Of a stretch of 64,000 nt of DNA, positions 1 to 9,608 are shown piece by piece. A program made the position numbers and the translations under genes. The stretch's first letter is position 1, and the number at the start of each line of letters is the position of its first letter. The notes under the pieces were generated by a model. It saw only the letters and a list, made by a program, of their open reading frames with translations, was not told the origin of the DNA and ran no database searches. Location: assembly GCF_022398325.1 (NCBI RefSeq), contig NZ_JAKEVD010000012.1, forward strand, positions 52,907-116,906. The letters run 5' to 3'. This DNA comes from Shewanella sp. Isolate13 (GTDB taxonomy: Bacteria > Pseudomonadota > Gammaproteobacteria > Enterobacterales > Shewanellaceae).

Positions 1-471
1 CATATGGCTAACCTTATCGTTGCTCAGTTACTGTTTTTGGAGTCAGAGAGCCCAGATAAGGATATCTACCTATACATTAACTCGCCAGGCGGTAGCGTGA
101 CTGCGGGTATGGCGATCTATGACACTATGCAGTTTATTAAACCAAACGTCAGCACAGTGTGTATTGGTCAAGCGGCGAGCATGGGCGCATTTTTGTTAGC
201 AGGCGGTGCAGAAGGCAAACGTCATTGCTTACCGAACTCTAGAGTGATGATCCATCAGCCTTTAGGTGGCTTTCAAGGTCAAGCGTCAGATATCGCTATC
301 CATGCTCAAGAGATCTTAGGTATTAAGCATAAGCTTAACTCTATGCTTGCTGAGCACACTGGCCAGCCTCTTGAAGTGATTGAACGCGATACAGACCGCG
401 ATAACTTCATGAGCGCGACAGAAGCTGCTGAATACGGATTAGTCGATTCAGTGATAGCAAAACGAGGCTGA
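1..471 (+). CDS. clpP: ATP-dependent Clp protease proteolytic subunit ClpP (5' truncated by window edge)
   Basis: Serine peptidase that forms the proteolytic barrel of ClpXP and ClpAP in the cytoplasm. The reading frame is open to the first base (the first codon is His, before the first Met at 4), so about the first 50 residues lie outside the window; the Met at 4 is internal. Visible are the oxyanion-loop segment [11 protein letters not shown], the nucleophile context GQAASMGAF, the catalytic His context [11 protein letters not shown] and the Asp region RDTDRDNF, so the triad is complete. It ends 84 bases before clpX in the same direction, the usual clpPX arrangement, and is very likely co-transcribed with it. 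Confidence 0.97.
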   Translation, partial: HMANLIVAQLLFLESESPDKDIYLYINSPGGSVTAGMAIYDTMQFIKPNVSTVCIGQAASMGAFLLAGGAEGKRHCLPNSRVMIHQPLGGFQGQASDIAIHAQEILGIKHKLNSMLAEHTGQPLEVIERDTDRDNFMSATEAAEYGLVDSVIAKRG

Positions 472-555
472 TTTTTACTTCGCTCTGAGCTATGCTCAAA
501 TAAGAAGTAACGAAAAGATTTACGCAGTAGAATTACTGCAAACAGAGGTAAAGTA

Positions 556-1833
556 ATGGGTGAAGACAAAGGTAACGGTGACGGCGGAAAACTGCTGTAC
601 TGCTCTTTTTGTGGTAAGAGCCAGCATGAAGTAAGAAAACTCATCGCTGGGCCTTCTGTATATGTTTGTGACGAGTGTGTTGAACTCTGCAATGACATTA
701 TTCGAGAAGAAATTAAAGAGATTTCACCAAAGCAAGAGCAAGACAAGTTGCCTACGCCTCATGAGCTAAGAGCACACTTGGATGATTATGTTATCGGTCA
801 AGATAAGGCGAAGAAAGTCCTTTCTGTTGCGGTATATAATCATTATAAGCGTCTTAGAAATGCCAGCCCTAAAGATGGTGTTGAGTTAGGCAAGAGTAAC
901 ATTCTGCTTATCGGCCCGACGGGTAGTGGTAAAACATTATTAGCAGAGACTTTAGCGCGCGTTCTTGATGTGCCATTTACGATGGCCGATGCCACGACAC
1001 TAACCGAAGCGGGTTACGTGGGTGAAGACGTTGAGAATATCATCCAGAAGCTACTGCAAAAGTGCGACTACGATGTAGATAAAGCGCAGCGCGGTATTGT
1101 GTATATCGATGAGATCGATAAGATCAGTCGTAAGTCTGATAACCCATCAATCACACGTGACGTGTCGGGCGAGGGTGTACAGCAGGCGTTATTAAAGCTT
1201 ATCGAAGGAACGATTGCAGCAGTGCCGCCACAAGGTGGCCGTAAGCATCCGCAGCAGGAGTTTTTGCAAGTCGATACTTCTAAGATCCTGTTCGTCTGTG
1301 GTGGTGCATTCGCAGGTCTTGAGAAAGTGATCGAGCAGCGTGCCCATGTGGGTACCGGTATTGGTTTTGGCGCCGAAGTTAAAGGTGAAGCCGACAAGAA
1401 GACTATCTCTGATACACTACTGCAAGTAGAGCCAGAAGATTTAGTTAAGTTTGGTCTGATCCCTGAGTTTATCGGCCGTCTACCGGTATTGGCAACGTTA
1501 GCCGAGCTGGACGATGAAGCGCTAATTCAAATTCTATCACAACCGAAGAATGCGATTACTAAGCAGTACGCGGCATTATTTGAGATGGAAGGCGTTGAAC
1601 TTGAGTTTAGAGACGATGCACTTAAAGCGATTGCCCTTAAGGCACAAACGCGTAAGACGGGTGCTCGTGGACTTCGCTCTATCGTTGAGGGGATCTTGCT
1701 CGATATCATGTACGATCTACCATCGACAGACGATGTGGCTAAAGTTGTTATCGACGAGTCAGTGGTTAAAGGCGAGTCTAGCCCAATCCTGATCTACGCT
1801 AATAACGAAGCACAAACCGCAACAGCGGAATAA
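556..1833 (+). CDS. clpX: ATP-dependent Clp protease ATP-binding subunit ClpX
   Basis: AAA+ unfoldase that selects substrates and feeds them into ClpP. The 425 residues match the usual family length. The N-terminal zinc-binding domain has Cys16, Cys19, Cys38 and Cys41. Walker A GPTGSGKT is at about 120-127 and Walker B (VYIDEIDK) near 181-188. The pore-loop region GYVGEDVE and the RKH loop (GGRKHP) are present. The ATG at 556 follows a purine-rich ribosome site (AGAGGTAAAG). The gap after clpP holds a short 6-bp hairpin at 524-539 with no T-run, so it should not separate the two genes. A strong terminator follows. Confidence 0.98.
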   Translation: MGEDKGNGDGGKLLYCSFCGKSQHEVRKLIAGPSVYVCDECVELCNDIIREEIKEISPKQEQDKLPTPHELRAHLDDYVIGQDKAKKVLSVAVYNHYKRLRNASPKDGVELGKSNILLIGPTGSGKTLLAETLARVLDVPFTMADATTLTEAGYVGEDVENIIQKLLQKCDYDVDKAQRGIVYIDEIDKISRKSDNPSITRDVSGEGVQQALLKLIEGTIAAVPPQGGRKHPQQEFLQVDTSKILFVCGGAFAGLEKVIEQRAHVGTGIGFGAEVKGEADKKTISDTLLQVEPEDLVKFGLIPEFIGRLPVLATLAELDDEALIQILSQPKNAITKQYAALFEMEGVELEFRDDALKAIALKAQTRKTGARGLRSIVEGILLDIMYDLPSTDDVAKVVIDESVVKGESSPILIYANNEAQTATAE

Positions 1834-1862
1834 AATCTCGTCTACAATCGAGTAGTGAGTTT

Positions 1863-1890
1863 AAAAGGAGCCAATATGGCTCCTTTTTTA
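1863..1890 (+). terminator. Rho-independent terminator of clpPX
   Basis: An inverted repeat AAGGAGCC / GGCTCCTT with a short AATAT loop is followed by a T-run, 30 bases after the clpX stop. It separates clpPX from lon, which has its own heat-shock promoter. Confidence 0.9.
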
Positions 1891-1920
1891 TACACTTCTT
1901 TAATTAATTCTTTTTCGCTA

Positions 1921-1947
1921 TTGAAACCTATCGAATCACCCCAATAT
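1921..1947 (+). promoter_or_regulatory. Sigma-32 (RpoH) heat-shock promoter of lon
   Basis: TTGAAA at 1921-1926, a 12-base spacer, then CCCCAATAT at 1939-1947. The sigma-32 consensus is CTTGAAA-N11-16-CCCCATNT, so both elements and the spacing fit. It lies 34 bases before the lon start codon, and lon is a classical heat-shock gene. Confidence 0.85.
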
Positions 1948-1981
1948 ACTCATAAGTAATCATAAAAAACGGAATCGAGCT

Positions 1982-4327
1982 ATGACCCTAGAGCGTGATG
2001 CGCGAATCGAACTACCCGTACTACCACTAAGAGATGTGGTGGTCTATCCCCACATGGTAATTCCGTTATTCGTCGGTCGAGAGAAGTCTATTCGTTGCTT
2101 AGAAAAAGCGATGGATCAAGGTAAACAGATTATTTTAGTCGCCCAGCGTGATGCTGAGCTAGACGACCCAACTAGCGATGACATTTTTGATGTCGGTACA
2201 GTTGCATCAATACTCCAGCTATTAAAACTACCAGATGGTACCGTAAAGGTATTGGTTGAAGGTGGGCAAAGAGTTTGCATCGATAGCTATATCGAACAGG
2301 AAGAGATCTTCCAGGCAACTGCTCACTATCTCGAATCAGAGCCCCTTTCAGAGAAAGAAGAGGAAGTTCTTGTTCGCTCAGCCGTTGGTCAGTTTGAAGG
2401 TTACATCAAGCTAAATAAGAAGATCCCACCTGAGGTATTAACTTCGCTGTCGGGTATCGACGAGGCGGCAAGACTTGCCGACACCATGGCCGCACATATG
2501 CCGCTTAAGCTAGAAGACAAACAGTCTGTGCTTGAGATGGTCAATGTTAGCGAGCGCATCGAATACTTGATGGCGATGATGGAGGCTGAAATCGATCTAT
2601 TGCAGGTTGAGAAGCGTATCCGTAGCCGCGTTAAGAAGCAGATGGAGAAGAGTCAGCGCGAGTACTATTTGAATGAGCAGATGAAGGCCATTCAAAAAGA
2701 ACTTGGTGATATTGACGAGTCTCACGATGAGTTTGAGAGCTTAGCTAAGAAGATCGAAGAGGCACAGATGCCAGCAGAGGCTAAAGATAAAGCCTCTGCT
2801 GAGCTGAACAAGCTAAAGATGATGTCACCTATGTCTGCCGAAGCGACTGTGGTGAGAAGTTACGTTGAGTGGATGGTGTCTGTGCCTTGGCACAAGCGCT
2901 CTAAAATTAAACGTGATCTTGCTAAGGCGCAGGACGTACTCGACACCGATCACTTCGGGCTTGAAAAAGTTAAAGAGCGCATTCTTGAGTATCTAGCGGT
3001 TCAAAGCCGTGTTAAGCAGCTTAAGGGGCCTATCCTTTGTTTAGTTGGGCCTCCAGGTGTGGGTAAAACATCTTTAGGTCAATCTATTGCTAAGGCAACG
3101 GGCCGTAAGTATGTGCGTGTTGCCTTAGGCGGCGTTCGTGATGAAGCGGAGATCCGTGGTCACCGTCGTACCTATATCGGTTCTATGCCGGGCAAGGTCA
3201 TCCAGAAGATGTCTAAAGTTGGTGTTAAAAACCCACTGTTCTTACTGGATGAAATCGATAAGATGAGCAGTGATATGCGTGGCGACCCAGCTTCGGCATT
3301 GCTTGAGGTGTTAGATCCTGAGCAAAACTCAGCATTTAGCGATCACTACATGGAGGTCGATTACGATCTATCTGATGTGATGTTCGTGGCTACCTCTAAC
3401 TCGATGAATATTCCAGGCCCGTTACTAGACCGTATGGAAGTCATTCGCTTATCTGGTTATACCGAAGATGAGAAGCTTAATATTGCTAAGCAACACTTAT
3501 TGCCGAAACAGATAGAGCGTAATGGACTAAAAGCGAAAGAGGTGACAGTCGACGATAGCGCTATTATCGGCATTATTCGCTATTACACACGTGAAGCGGG
3601 CGTTCGTGCACTTGAGCGTGAACTGTCTAAAATCTGCCGTAAGGTGGTTAAACAAATTTTGCTTGATAAGAGTATTAAGCATGTTGAAGTTAACCAAGAC
3701 AACCTTAAGTCTTTCCTAGGTGTACAACGCTGTGACTACGGTAAGGCTGAATCGAATAACCAGATTGGTCAAGTGACAGGCCTTGCTTGGACTGAAGTGG
3801 GCGGCGATTTGCTGACTATCGAAGCGACATCTGTGCCAGGCAAGGGCAAGCTGACCTATACAGGTTCACTTGGCGATGTCATGCAAGAGTCGATTCAAGC
3901 GGCGATGACTGTTGTGCGTGCTCGCGCAGAACAATTGGGTATAAATCCTGACTTCTACGAGAAGCGTGATATTCACGTGCACGTACCTGAAGGCGCGACA
4001 CCAAAAGATGGTCCATCTGCTGGTGCGGCAATGTGTACAGCCCTCGTTTCTAGCTTAACGGGTAATCCGGTTCGCGCAGATGTGGCGATGACGGGTGAAA
4101 TTACTCTGCGTGGTGAAGTTTTACCCATTGGCGGATTAAAAGAAAAACTCTTGGCTGCCCATCGTGGTGGTACGAAAGTTGTTCTAATTCCAAAAGAAAA
4201 TGAGCGTGATTTGGAAGAAATTCCACAAAATGTCATTGCCGATCTAAAAATTCATCCAGTGAAATGGGTTGATGAAGTATTGAAATTGGCGCTTGAGCGA
4301 CCAGTTGAAGGCTTCGAAGTAGTTTAA
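1982..4327 (+). CDS. lon: ATP-dependent protease Lon
   Basis: Cytoplasmic AAA+ serine protease that degrades misfolded and short-lived regulatory proteins. It has 781 residues, close to the E. coli length. An N-terminal substrate-binding domain (about 10-200) and a coiled-coil linker precede Walker A GPPGVGKT at 356-363 and Walker B (FLLDEIDK). The C-terminal protease domain carries the catalytic dyad at the E. coli positions: Ser679 in GPSAGAAM and Lys722 in GGLKEKLL. The gene stands alone between terminators behind its own sigma-32 promoter. The ATG at 1982 has only a weak ribosome site (GGAATCGAGC). Confidence 0.98.
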   Translation: MTLERDARIELPVLPLRDVVVYPHMVIPLFVGREKSIRCLEKAMDQGKQIILVAQRDAELDDPTSDDIFDVGTVASILQLLKLPDGTVKVLVEGGQRVCIDSYIEQEEIFQATAHYLESEPLSEKEEEVLVRSAVGQFEGYIKLNKKIPPEVLTSLSGIDEAARLADTMAAHMPLKLEDKQSVLEMVNVSERIEYLMAMMEAEIDLLQVEKRIRSRVKKQMEKSQREYYLNEQMKAIQKELGDIDESHDEFESLAKKIEEAQMPAEAKDKASAELNKLKMMSPMSAEATVVRSYVEWMVSVPWHKRSKIKRDLAKAQDVLDTDHFGLEKVKERILEYLAVQSRVKQLKGPILCLVGPPGVGKTSLGQSIAKATGRKYVRVALGGVRDEAEIRGHRRTYIGSMPGKVIQKMSKVGVKNPLFLLDEIDKMSSDMRGDPASALLEVLDPEQNSAFSDHYMEVDYDLSDVMFVATSNSMNIPGPLLDRMEVIRLSGYTEDEKLNIAKQHLLPKQIERNGLKAKEVTVDDSAIIGIIRYYTREAGVRALERELSKICRKVVKQILLDKSIKHVEVNQDNLKSFLGVQRCDYGKAESNNQIGQVTGLAWTEVGGDLLTIEATSVPGKGKLTYTGSLGDVMQESIQAAMTVVRARAEQLGINPDFYEKRDIHVHVPEGATPKDGPSAGAAMCTALVSSLTGNPVRADVAMTGEITLRGEVLPIGGLKEKLLAAHRGGTKVVLIPKENERDLEEIPQNVIADLKIHPVKWVDEVLKLALERPVEGFEVV

Positions 4328-4427
4328 AACGTGGACTAACGCAATAAAATGCAGGATACCTCTAAAAAAACAGTAAAAAAGGGCTTACCAAAGTTTGAAG
4401 CTGTGGTAGCCTAAGTCTGTGGAGAGT

Positions 4428-4459
4428 CAGTCGCTCCAGCCCTTGGAGTGACTGGTTTT
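4428..4459 (+). terminator. Probable terminator of lon
   Basis: An 11-bp stem CAGTCGCTCCA / TGGAGTGACTG, with one G-T wobble pair, has a 5-base loop and is followed by a short TTTT run. It lies about 100 bases after the lon stop. The T-run is short, so termination may be partial. Confidence 0.6.
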
Positions 4460-4500
4460 GAGTAGTATCCTAATTTATTTCTTTGGTTTTCCTATAAGGC

Positions 4501-4529
4501 TTGAACTTTGGTTCTAAGCTTGTTATAAA
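4501..4529 (+). promoter_or_regulatory. Sigma-70 promoter of hupB
   Basis: TTGAAC at 4501-4506 and TATAAA at 4524-4529 are separated by 17 bases, about 70 bases before the hupB start codon. Both hexamers are close to consensus and the spacing is ideal. Confidence 0.6.
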
Positions 4530-4596
4530 AAGCCTCCGCAGACCGCTCTAGACAAGGATTTGGGTGCGGCGCACAAATTACATTCAAGGGGATGAC

Positions 4597-4869
4597 ATGA
4601 ACAAATCTGAACTAATCGAGAAAATCGCTTCTGGTGCTGACATTTCTAAAGCTGCTGCTGGCCGCGCATTAGACTCTTTCATTGGCGCAGTTACTGAAGG
4701 CCTAAAAGAAGGCGATAAGATTGCTCTTGTTGGTTTCGGTACTTTCGAAGTGCGTCAACGTGCAGAGCGCACTGGTCGTAACCCACAGACGGGTAAAGAG
4801 ATCAAAATCGCTGCAGCAAACATTCCAGCATTTAAAGCTGGTAAAGCTCTAAAAGACGCTGTTAACTAA
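4597..4869 (+). CDS. hupB: DNA-binding protein HU-beta
   Basis: Small histone-like nucleoid protein that binds and bends DNA without strong sequence preference. It has 90 residues, the standard HU length. The start is the ATG at 4597 (MNKSELIEK), preceded by the ribosome site AAGGGG five bases upstream; an in-frame extension to 4564 is rejected. The family signature [19 protein letters not shown] and the beta-arm that contacts DNA are present. The position between lon and ppiD is the common gammaproteobacterial order. Its own promoter and terminator suggest a monocistronic transcript. Confidence 0.97.
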   Translation: MNKSELIEKIASGADISKAAAGRALDSFIGAVTEGLKEGDKIALVGFGTFEVRQRAERTGRNPQTGKEIKIAAANIPAFKAGKALKDAVN

Positions 4870-4907
4870 GAAAGTTAGCAATGCAGCCTTTGTAAGGCTA
4901 TTGTAAG

Positions 4908-4932
4908 AAAGCACTGCTTGGCAGTGCTTTTT
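4908..4932 (+). terminator. Rho-independent terminator of hupB
   Basis: The stem AAGCACTGC / GCAGTGCTT with a 3-base loop ends in a T-run, about 40 bases after the hupB stop. Confidence 0.9.
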
Positions 4933-5018
4933 ACAAATAGAGAGGGCAATAATTGAGGTTACCCTTAATTTTGCCAGCAGGAGTCTGAAGAGATTACTTT
5001 TCATCTCCTTTAAATTAC

Positions 5019-5052
5019 AAAAAGGCGCATCCAGACAGTGATGCGCCTTTTT
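5019..5052 (+). terminator. Terminator-like hairpin in the ppiD leader (possible attenuator)
   Basis: A 13-bp stem AAAAAGGCGCATC / GATGCGCCTTTTT has an 8-base loop and a following T-rich stretch. It ends only 31 bases before the ppiD ATG. The hupB terminator already lies upstream, so this one is either a second stop for read-through or an attenuator that ppiD transcripts must cross. A weaker GAGAT/ATCTC hairpin precedes it near 4989-5007. Confidence 0.7.
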
Positions 5053-5083
5053 ATTTTATCCATCGCAACCAGCGAGAAGTCTG

Positions 5084-6949
5084 ATGTTAGAAAAGATTCG
5101 CGAAGGCTCACAAGGTGTAATTGCAAAAGGCATTTTAATCCTTGTGATACTTTCATTTGCATTTACAGGCGTGAGTAGTTATTTAGGTTCTTCAACTGAG
5201 GTTGCAGCAGCTACCGTAAATGGTGAAGAGATCAGCAACTCAGCGTTAGAACAAGCCTATCAAAACGAGCGTAACCGCTTAGAACAACAATTAGGTGATA
5301 TGTTTGCCACTCTGTCTGCCGATGACAACTATATGCAGAGCGTAAAGCAAAGTGTATTGGAACGCTTAGTTGCAGATAAGCTACTGGATCAAAATGCTGC
5401 AGAGCTTGGATTACGCGTATCTGATGAGCAGATTAAAGCCGCAATCATGAGCGAGCCTGCTTTCCAAACTGATGGTGTCTTTGATAACGACCGTTACCAA
5501 GCGATTCTGCGTCAGTTAGGCTACCAGGCAAACACTTTCCGCGACATGATGCGTACCGATATGACTCGCCGTCAGCTTGTTGCGACCTTGGTGGGTTCTG
5601 AATTCGTTCTTCCTGGTGAAGCCAAGTATTTGGCCGATCTACAAGGCCAGACCCGTGATATTGACTACAAGGTTATTGACGCGACTCCGTTCCTTGCTGA
5701 CATCAGTGTTACCGATGAGCAGATCAAAACTTATTACGACTCTAATCTAGATCAGTTCATTCGCCCTGAAGTAGTTAGTCTTGACTATATCGAGCTAGAT
5801 GCAAAAAATTTAGCTAAAGATGTAAAAGTGACTGATGCTGAAGCACAAGCATACTACGATGAACACAAAGCAAATTACACACAAGCTGAGAAACGCTTAG
5901 CTGCACATATCCTTGTTCAAACAGGTGACGATGACGCAGCGGCTAAAGCGAAAGCTGAAGCCATCTATAAGCAACTTCAAGACGGTGCTGACTTTGCTGA
6001 AGTCGCTAAGGCTGAATCTGAAGATACCTTTAGCGGTGAGCAGGGCGGTCAACTAGATTGGTTTGAAGCGGGCGTTATGGAGCCTGAATTTGACCAAGCA
6101 CTGTTTGCGCTTAACAAAGGTGAGTACTCAAATGTTGTGAAAACAGACTTTGGTTACCACATTATCAAGGCTCTTGATATTCAAGCCGGTGCTCAAGCAC
6201 CATTTGCTGACGTTAAAGAAAAAATCATTGCTCAGCTTCAAGATAAGCAGGCAGTAGATAAGTTCTATGAGCTACAGCAAGTTTTGGCTGACACCAGTTA
6301 CGAAGTACCTGATACGCTAGCTGAGGCGGCTAAGGACCTCGGTGTTGATGTTAAGACAACTCCGGAGTTCACACGTACTAATCCGCCAGAGTTGTTCTCT
6401 AATCCTGAGCTATTAAAAGCGGCATTCTCTTCTAACGTACTACTCGATGGTATGAACAGTGATGTACTAGAAGTTGCGCCTAATCACGTTGTTGTGATCC
6501 GTGTTAACACCCATAAGGCTGCTGGCACTATGGAGCTAGCCGACGTTCGCAACGCGATTGCTAACCGCTTAAAGCAAGAGCAGGCTAATGAAGCTGCGCG
6601 TAAGCAAGCACAAGAAGCGATGACTGCTGTTGAAGCTTCAGGTGTAACAGCTGACTTTATTGTTAAAGACAAGCTAGGTCGTTTCGAGCAAGACGTTGAT
6701 GGCGCAATCGTAAATAAAGCATTTGCTATGGCTCAGCCAAGTGATAAGCCTTCAGTTGATACTGTTGCGCTAGCAAACGGTTACGCGGTAGTGGTATTGA
6801 AGAAAGTTAATCCAGCTGAAGGCGTTGATGCAAATCTTCTAGAAGCACTTAAGCAGCGTTTAAGCTCTCAATACAGTGAAAACGATTACCGTGCAGTGAT
6901 CGCTTCTCTAAAGGCTAAGGGTGAAGTACTTTACCCTGTTGCTGAATAA
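5084..6949 (+). CDS. ppiD: Periplasmic folding chaperone PpiD (SurA/parvulin-like)
   Basis: Inner-membrane-anchored chaperone facing the periplasm, acting on proteins leaving the Sec translocon. It has 621 residues, like E. coli PpiD. One N-terminal membrane segment (about 16-34) is followed by a SurA-N-like chaperone region. A single parvulin domain (about 269-366) contains the family-typical GGQLDWF and DFGYHIIKA segments. E. coli PpiD has little or no isomerase activity, and the same may hold here (inference). The start ATG at 5084 has the ribosome site AGCGAGAAG. The lon-hupB-ppiD order is conserved in Enterobacteria and Shewanella. Confidence 0.95.
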   Translation: MLEKIREGSQGVIAKGILILVILSFAFTGVSSYLGSSTEVAAATVNGEEISNSALEQAYQNERNRLEQQLGDMFATLSADDNYMQSVKQSVLERLVADKLLDQNAAELGLRVSDEQIKAAIMSEPAFQTDGVFDNDRYQAILRQLGYQANTFRDMMRTDMTRRQLVATLVGSEFVLPGEAKYLADLQGQTRDIDYKVIDATPFLADISVTDEQIKTYYDSNLDQFIRPEVVSLDYIELDAKNLAKDVKVTDAEAQAYYDEHKANYTQAEKRLAAHILVQTGDDDAAAKAKAEAIYKQLQDGADFAEVAKAESEDTFSGEQGGQLDWFEAGVMEPEFDQALFALNKGEYSNVVKTDFGYHIIKALDIQAGAQAPFADVKEKIIAQLQDKQAVDKFYELQQVLADTSYEVPDTLAEAAKDLGVDVKTTPEFTRTNPPELFSNPELLKAAFSSNVLLDGMNSDVLEVAPNHVVVIRVNTHKAAGTMELADVRNAIANRLKQEQANEAARKQAQEAMTAVEASGVTADFIVKDKLGRFEQDVDGAIVNKAFAMAQPSDKPSVDTVALANGYAVVVLKKVNPAEGVDANLLEALKQRLSSQYSENDYRAVIASLKAKGEVLYPVAE

Positions 6950-7004
6950 GAGTCGCTGAGTAAGCGTTACTGGTTAAGTATCAGTGAGCCTCACATGAAG
7001 CATT

Positions 7005-7032
7005 AAAAAAACCGGCTAAGGCCGGTTTTTTT
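7005..7032 (+). terminator. Rho-independent terminator of ppiD
   Basis: The stem AACCGGC / GCCGGTT with a TAAG loop has A-rich and T-rich arms and lies about 55 bases after the ppiD stop. Confidence 0.92.
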
Positions 7033-7270
7033 ATGGGCGCGAAATGAGGTGGCTAAAATATTTCTACTTGTGAAGCCATATAGGCTGGCTCAAGGGGCAC
7101 ATGACTTGTCATCAAGCGCTTCGCTTTAACGAAGAGCAGCGAGGAAAAGCTTATGGCTTGAGCTGTTGCCTTACTTCTTAGCGGTGAGTTTGTGGCTTTC
7201 AGTGTTTAATCGTGAGTCGATTAATCCCATCAGAAGTGGTCACAGCAATGCCTAGAAGTAGTGAATGGGT
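7033..7270. other. Intergenic region between ppiD and fabV
   Basis: About 240 bases between convergent genes and their terminators. I see no credible reading frame, RNA gene or repeat here. Confidence 0.6.
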
Positions 7271-7305
7271 AATAAAAAACGCCGCAATGTAATATTGCGG
7301 CGTTT
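7271..7305 (-). terminator. Rho-independent terminator of fabV
   Basis: A perfect 12-bp stem (7277-7288 with 7294-7305, AAACGCCGCAAT / ATTGCGGCGTTT) is followed on the minus strand by a run of Ts. It lies 30 bases after the fabV stop. Confidence 0.9.
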
Positions 7306-7334
7306 AACTTTCAGGCTAAACCAGCTATTGCTAG

Positions 7335-8537
7335 TTAGATTGAAACTACGTCAAACTCAACGTGTGGATTGACGTCTGCTTCGTAGTCGATCCCTTCGAT
7401 ACCGAAACCGAATAGCTTTAGGAACTCTTCCTTATATTCGCGGTAATCGGTTAGTTCCGCTAAGTTTTCTGTAGTCACTTGTGGCCACATATCACGGCAA
7501 TGTTGCTGGATCTCTTCACGAAGCTCCCAGTCATCTAAACGAAGACGATTTGAATCATCCACGTCTGCCGCGCTACCATCAGCCTTATATAGGCGCTCGC
7601 TAAACATACGGTTAATCTGCTCGATACAGCCTTCATGTAGACCTTCTGCGCGCATCTTCTTAAATACCATAGCGATGTATAGTGGCATAACAGGAATTGC
7701 CGAGCTCGCTTGTGTTACAACGCTCTTAAGCACTGCAACGTTAGCGCTACCGCCAGTTGCTGAAAGCTTATCATTTAGGGCATGTGCTGCGCGGTCAAGA
7801 TCCATTTTGGCTTTACCAAGTGCGCCGTGCCAGTAAATAGGCCAAGTAAGCTCGGTTCCGATATAGCTATAGGCAACGGTCTTGCAGTCGTTGCTTAGCA
7901 CGCCAGCTTCGGATAGCGCTTGCATCCACAGTTCCCAGTCTTCACCGCCCATGACCGTCACTGTATCGGCAATTTCTTGCTCTGTTGCCGGTTCAACACT
8001 GGCTTCGATGATGGTGTCTTTATTGGTATCAACCGCTGTAGCAGTATAAGTCTCACCGATAGGTTTAAGTGATGAACGTACAAGTTCACCGCTATCTGGC
8101 ATTTTACGCACTGGTGATGCTAACGAGTAAACCACCATATCGACTTGACCAAGGTCTTGCTTGATAATCTCAATGGCTTTTTGTTTAGCTTCATGGCTGA
8201 AGGCATCACAATTGATGCTCTTAGAGTAAAGCCCTTCCGCTTTAGCAAACTTATCGAACGCAGCAGAGTTGTACCAACCAGCTGTGCCAGGTTTAGTTTC
8301 GGTACTTGGCTTTTCAAAAAACACGCCTAACGTGGCGGCATCGCTACCAAAAGCTGCAGTAATGCGTGAAGAAAGACCGTATCCACTTGAAGAGCCAACG
8401 ACTAAGACTTTCTTAGGGCCATTAGCAATTTTACCTTTAGCTTTGGTAAAGTTGATCTGTTCAAGGACATTGGCTTCACAACCAACAGGATGGGTCGTAG
8501 TACAAATAAAGCCACGGATTCTAGGTTTGATGATCAT
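7335..8537 (-). CDS. fabV: Enoyl-[acyl-carrier-protein] / trans-2-enoyl-CoA reductase FabV
   Basis: NADH-dependent reductase for the last step of each fatty-acid elongation cycle, an isozyme of FabI in the cytoplasm. It has 400 residues, the FabV length, against about 262 for FabI. The start [19 protein letters not shown] is typical. The nucleotide-binding loop [10 protein letters not shown] is near 47-55, and the FabV active site Y-X8-K is intact as Tyr235 and Lys244 ([10 protein letters not shown]). FabV enzymes are known to be refractory to triclosan. It sits just downstream of sapF, where E. coli carries fabI. The minus-strand leader has the ribosome site AAGAGAA. Confidence 0.96.
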   Translation of the reverse strand: MIIKPRIRGFICTTTHPVGCEANVLEQINFTKAKGKIANGPKKVLVVGSSSGYGLSSRITAAFGSDAATLGVFFEKPSTETKPGTAGWYNSAAFDKFAKAEGLYSKSINCDAFSHEAKQKAIEIIKQDLGQVDMVVYSLASPVRKMPDSGELVRSSLKPIGETYTATAVDTNKDTIIEASVEPATEQEIADTVTVMGGEDWELWMQALSEAGVLSNDCKTVAYSYIGTELTWPIYWHGALGKAKMDLDRAAHALNDKLSATGGSANVAVLKSVVTQASSAIPVMPLYIAMVFKKMRAEGLHEGCIEQINRMFSERLYKADGSAADVDDSNRLRLDDWELREEIQQHCRDMWPQVTTENLAELTDYREYKEEFLKLFGFGIEGIDYEADVNPHVEFDVVSI

Positions 8538-8810
8538 ATTTTTTGATTCTCTTAAAAAATTGTCTCTAGGATAATTAAACCGACATCAAATGGCACTCGT
8601 TTTTCTTGAAAATCGGCTTTTTTATCAGTGGTTGGAGCAGTTTACTCGTTGCAAACAACATGGTCTTGTATGTTGCCGACATACATAAGACATTCCCTTC
8701 ATTCCTGAAGGACTGATGTTGTGAGAGCCATTAATGCAGAAGCAATTCACGGCGTTGCTTCAAAATAGCTAAACTCTCACTCAGCGAATACATCTCTATA
8801 AAGATTAGTA

Positions 8811-9608
8811 TTATTTCTTACGTGTAAACAGGCTTTGCTCTTGAATTAACCTTTGGGTGTACTCATGTTGCGGTTGATTAAATAGTTGCTCTGTTGTTGC
8901 CTTCTCAACCATGACCCCTTTTTTCAGCACCATGATTTTATCGCTAACATGACGAATGATATTCATATTATGGGATACGAATATATAAGACAGCCCCATC
9001 TCTTGTTGTAGCTCTAACAGCAGGTTGAGGATCTGTGATCTTACCGAAAGGTCCAGCGCGGTTAAGGCTTCATCAGCGATGATAATTTTAGGATCAAGCA
9101 TCAAGGCGCGAGCGACTGCTACGCGTTGTTTTTGTCCCTCTGAGATCATATGGGGATAGAAATCGGAGTGCTCAGGCAATAGGCCTACTTTTCTCAGCTT
9201 ATCCATGACCTGAGCTTTGCGCTCGCTGCTGTCCAAGTCGGTATTGAACTTTAAAGGCTCATCTAATAGCTCACCAATGGTCAACCTTGGATTGAGTGAG
9301 GTATTTGGGTCTTGGAAAATCATCCGAATAAGGCGGCAGCGTTGCTTAAGATCGTGTTTATCTAGTGGCTCACCTTCAAAGAAGATCTCGCCGCCACTTC
9401 TGATCTCTGCCCCCACCAAAATACGGGCAATAGTGGTCTTGCCTGAGCCAGCTTCACCCACTATCGCCAGTGTTTCACCTCGATTGAGTTCAAACGACAC
9501 AGGCGATAAGGCATGGTTATATTGGCGCTTAAACCGCTTGTAGCCAGCGTAATAGCTTTTGCGGAGATCATTAACTTTAAGAAGTGGTGTCGTCATTACA
9601 TGGCTCAC
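8811..9608 (-). CDS. sapF: Peptide ABC transporter ATP-binding protein SapF
   Basis: One of two ATPases of the Sap importer, linked in other bacteria to antimicrobial-peptide resistance and, for E. coli SapBCDF, to putrescine export. It has 265 residues and follows E. coli SapF throughout. Walker A GEAGSGKT is at 51-58, the signature region reads SEGQKQRVAVARAL and Walker B is KIIIADEAL. A second in-frame start at 9596 (MTTPLLKV) is also possible. Either start overlaps the 3' end of sapD (32 or 20 bases), which points to translational coupling. It is the last gene of sapABCDF. Confidence 0.93.
   Translation of the reverse strand: MSHVMTTPLLKVNDLRKSYYAGYKRFKRQYNHALSPVSFELNRGETLAIVGEAGSGKTTIARILVGAEIRSGGEIFFEGEPLDKHDLKQRCRLIRMIFQDPNTSLNPRLTIGELLDEPLKFNTDLDSSERKAQVMDKLRKVGLLPEHSDFYPHMISEGQKQRVAVARALMLDPKIIIADEALTALDLSVRSQILNLLLELQQEMGLSYIFVSHNMNIIRHVSDKIMVLKKGVMVEKATTEQLFNQPQHEYTQRLIQEQSLFTRKK

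Noticed and set aside
524..539. Hairpin between clpP and clpX as a terminator
   Set aside because: Six base pairs and no T-run; clpPX are normally co-transcribed.
8269..8574. 101-codon plus-strand frame across the fabV 5' end
   Set aside because: It mirrors the strongly conserved fabV coding sequence and has no family likeness.
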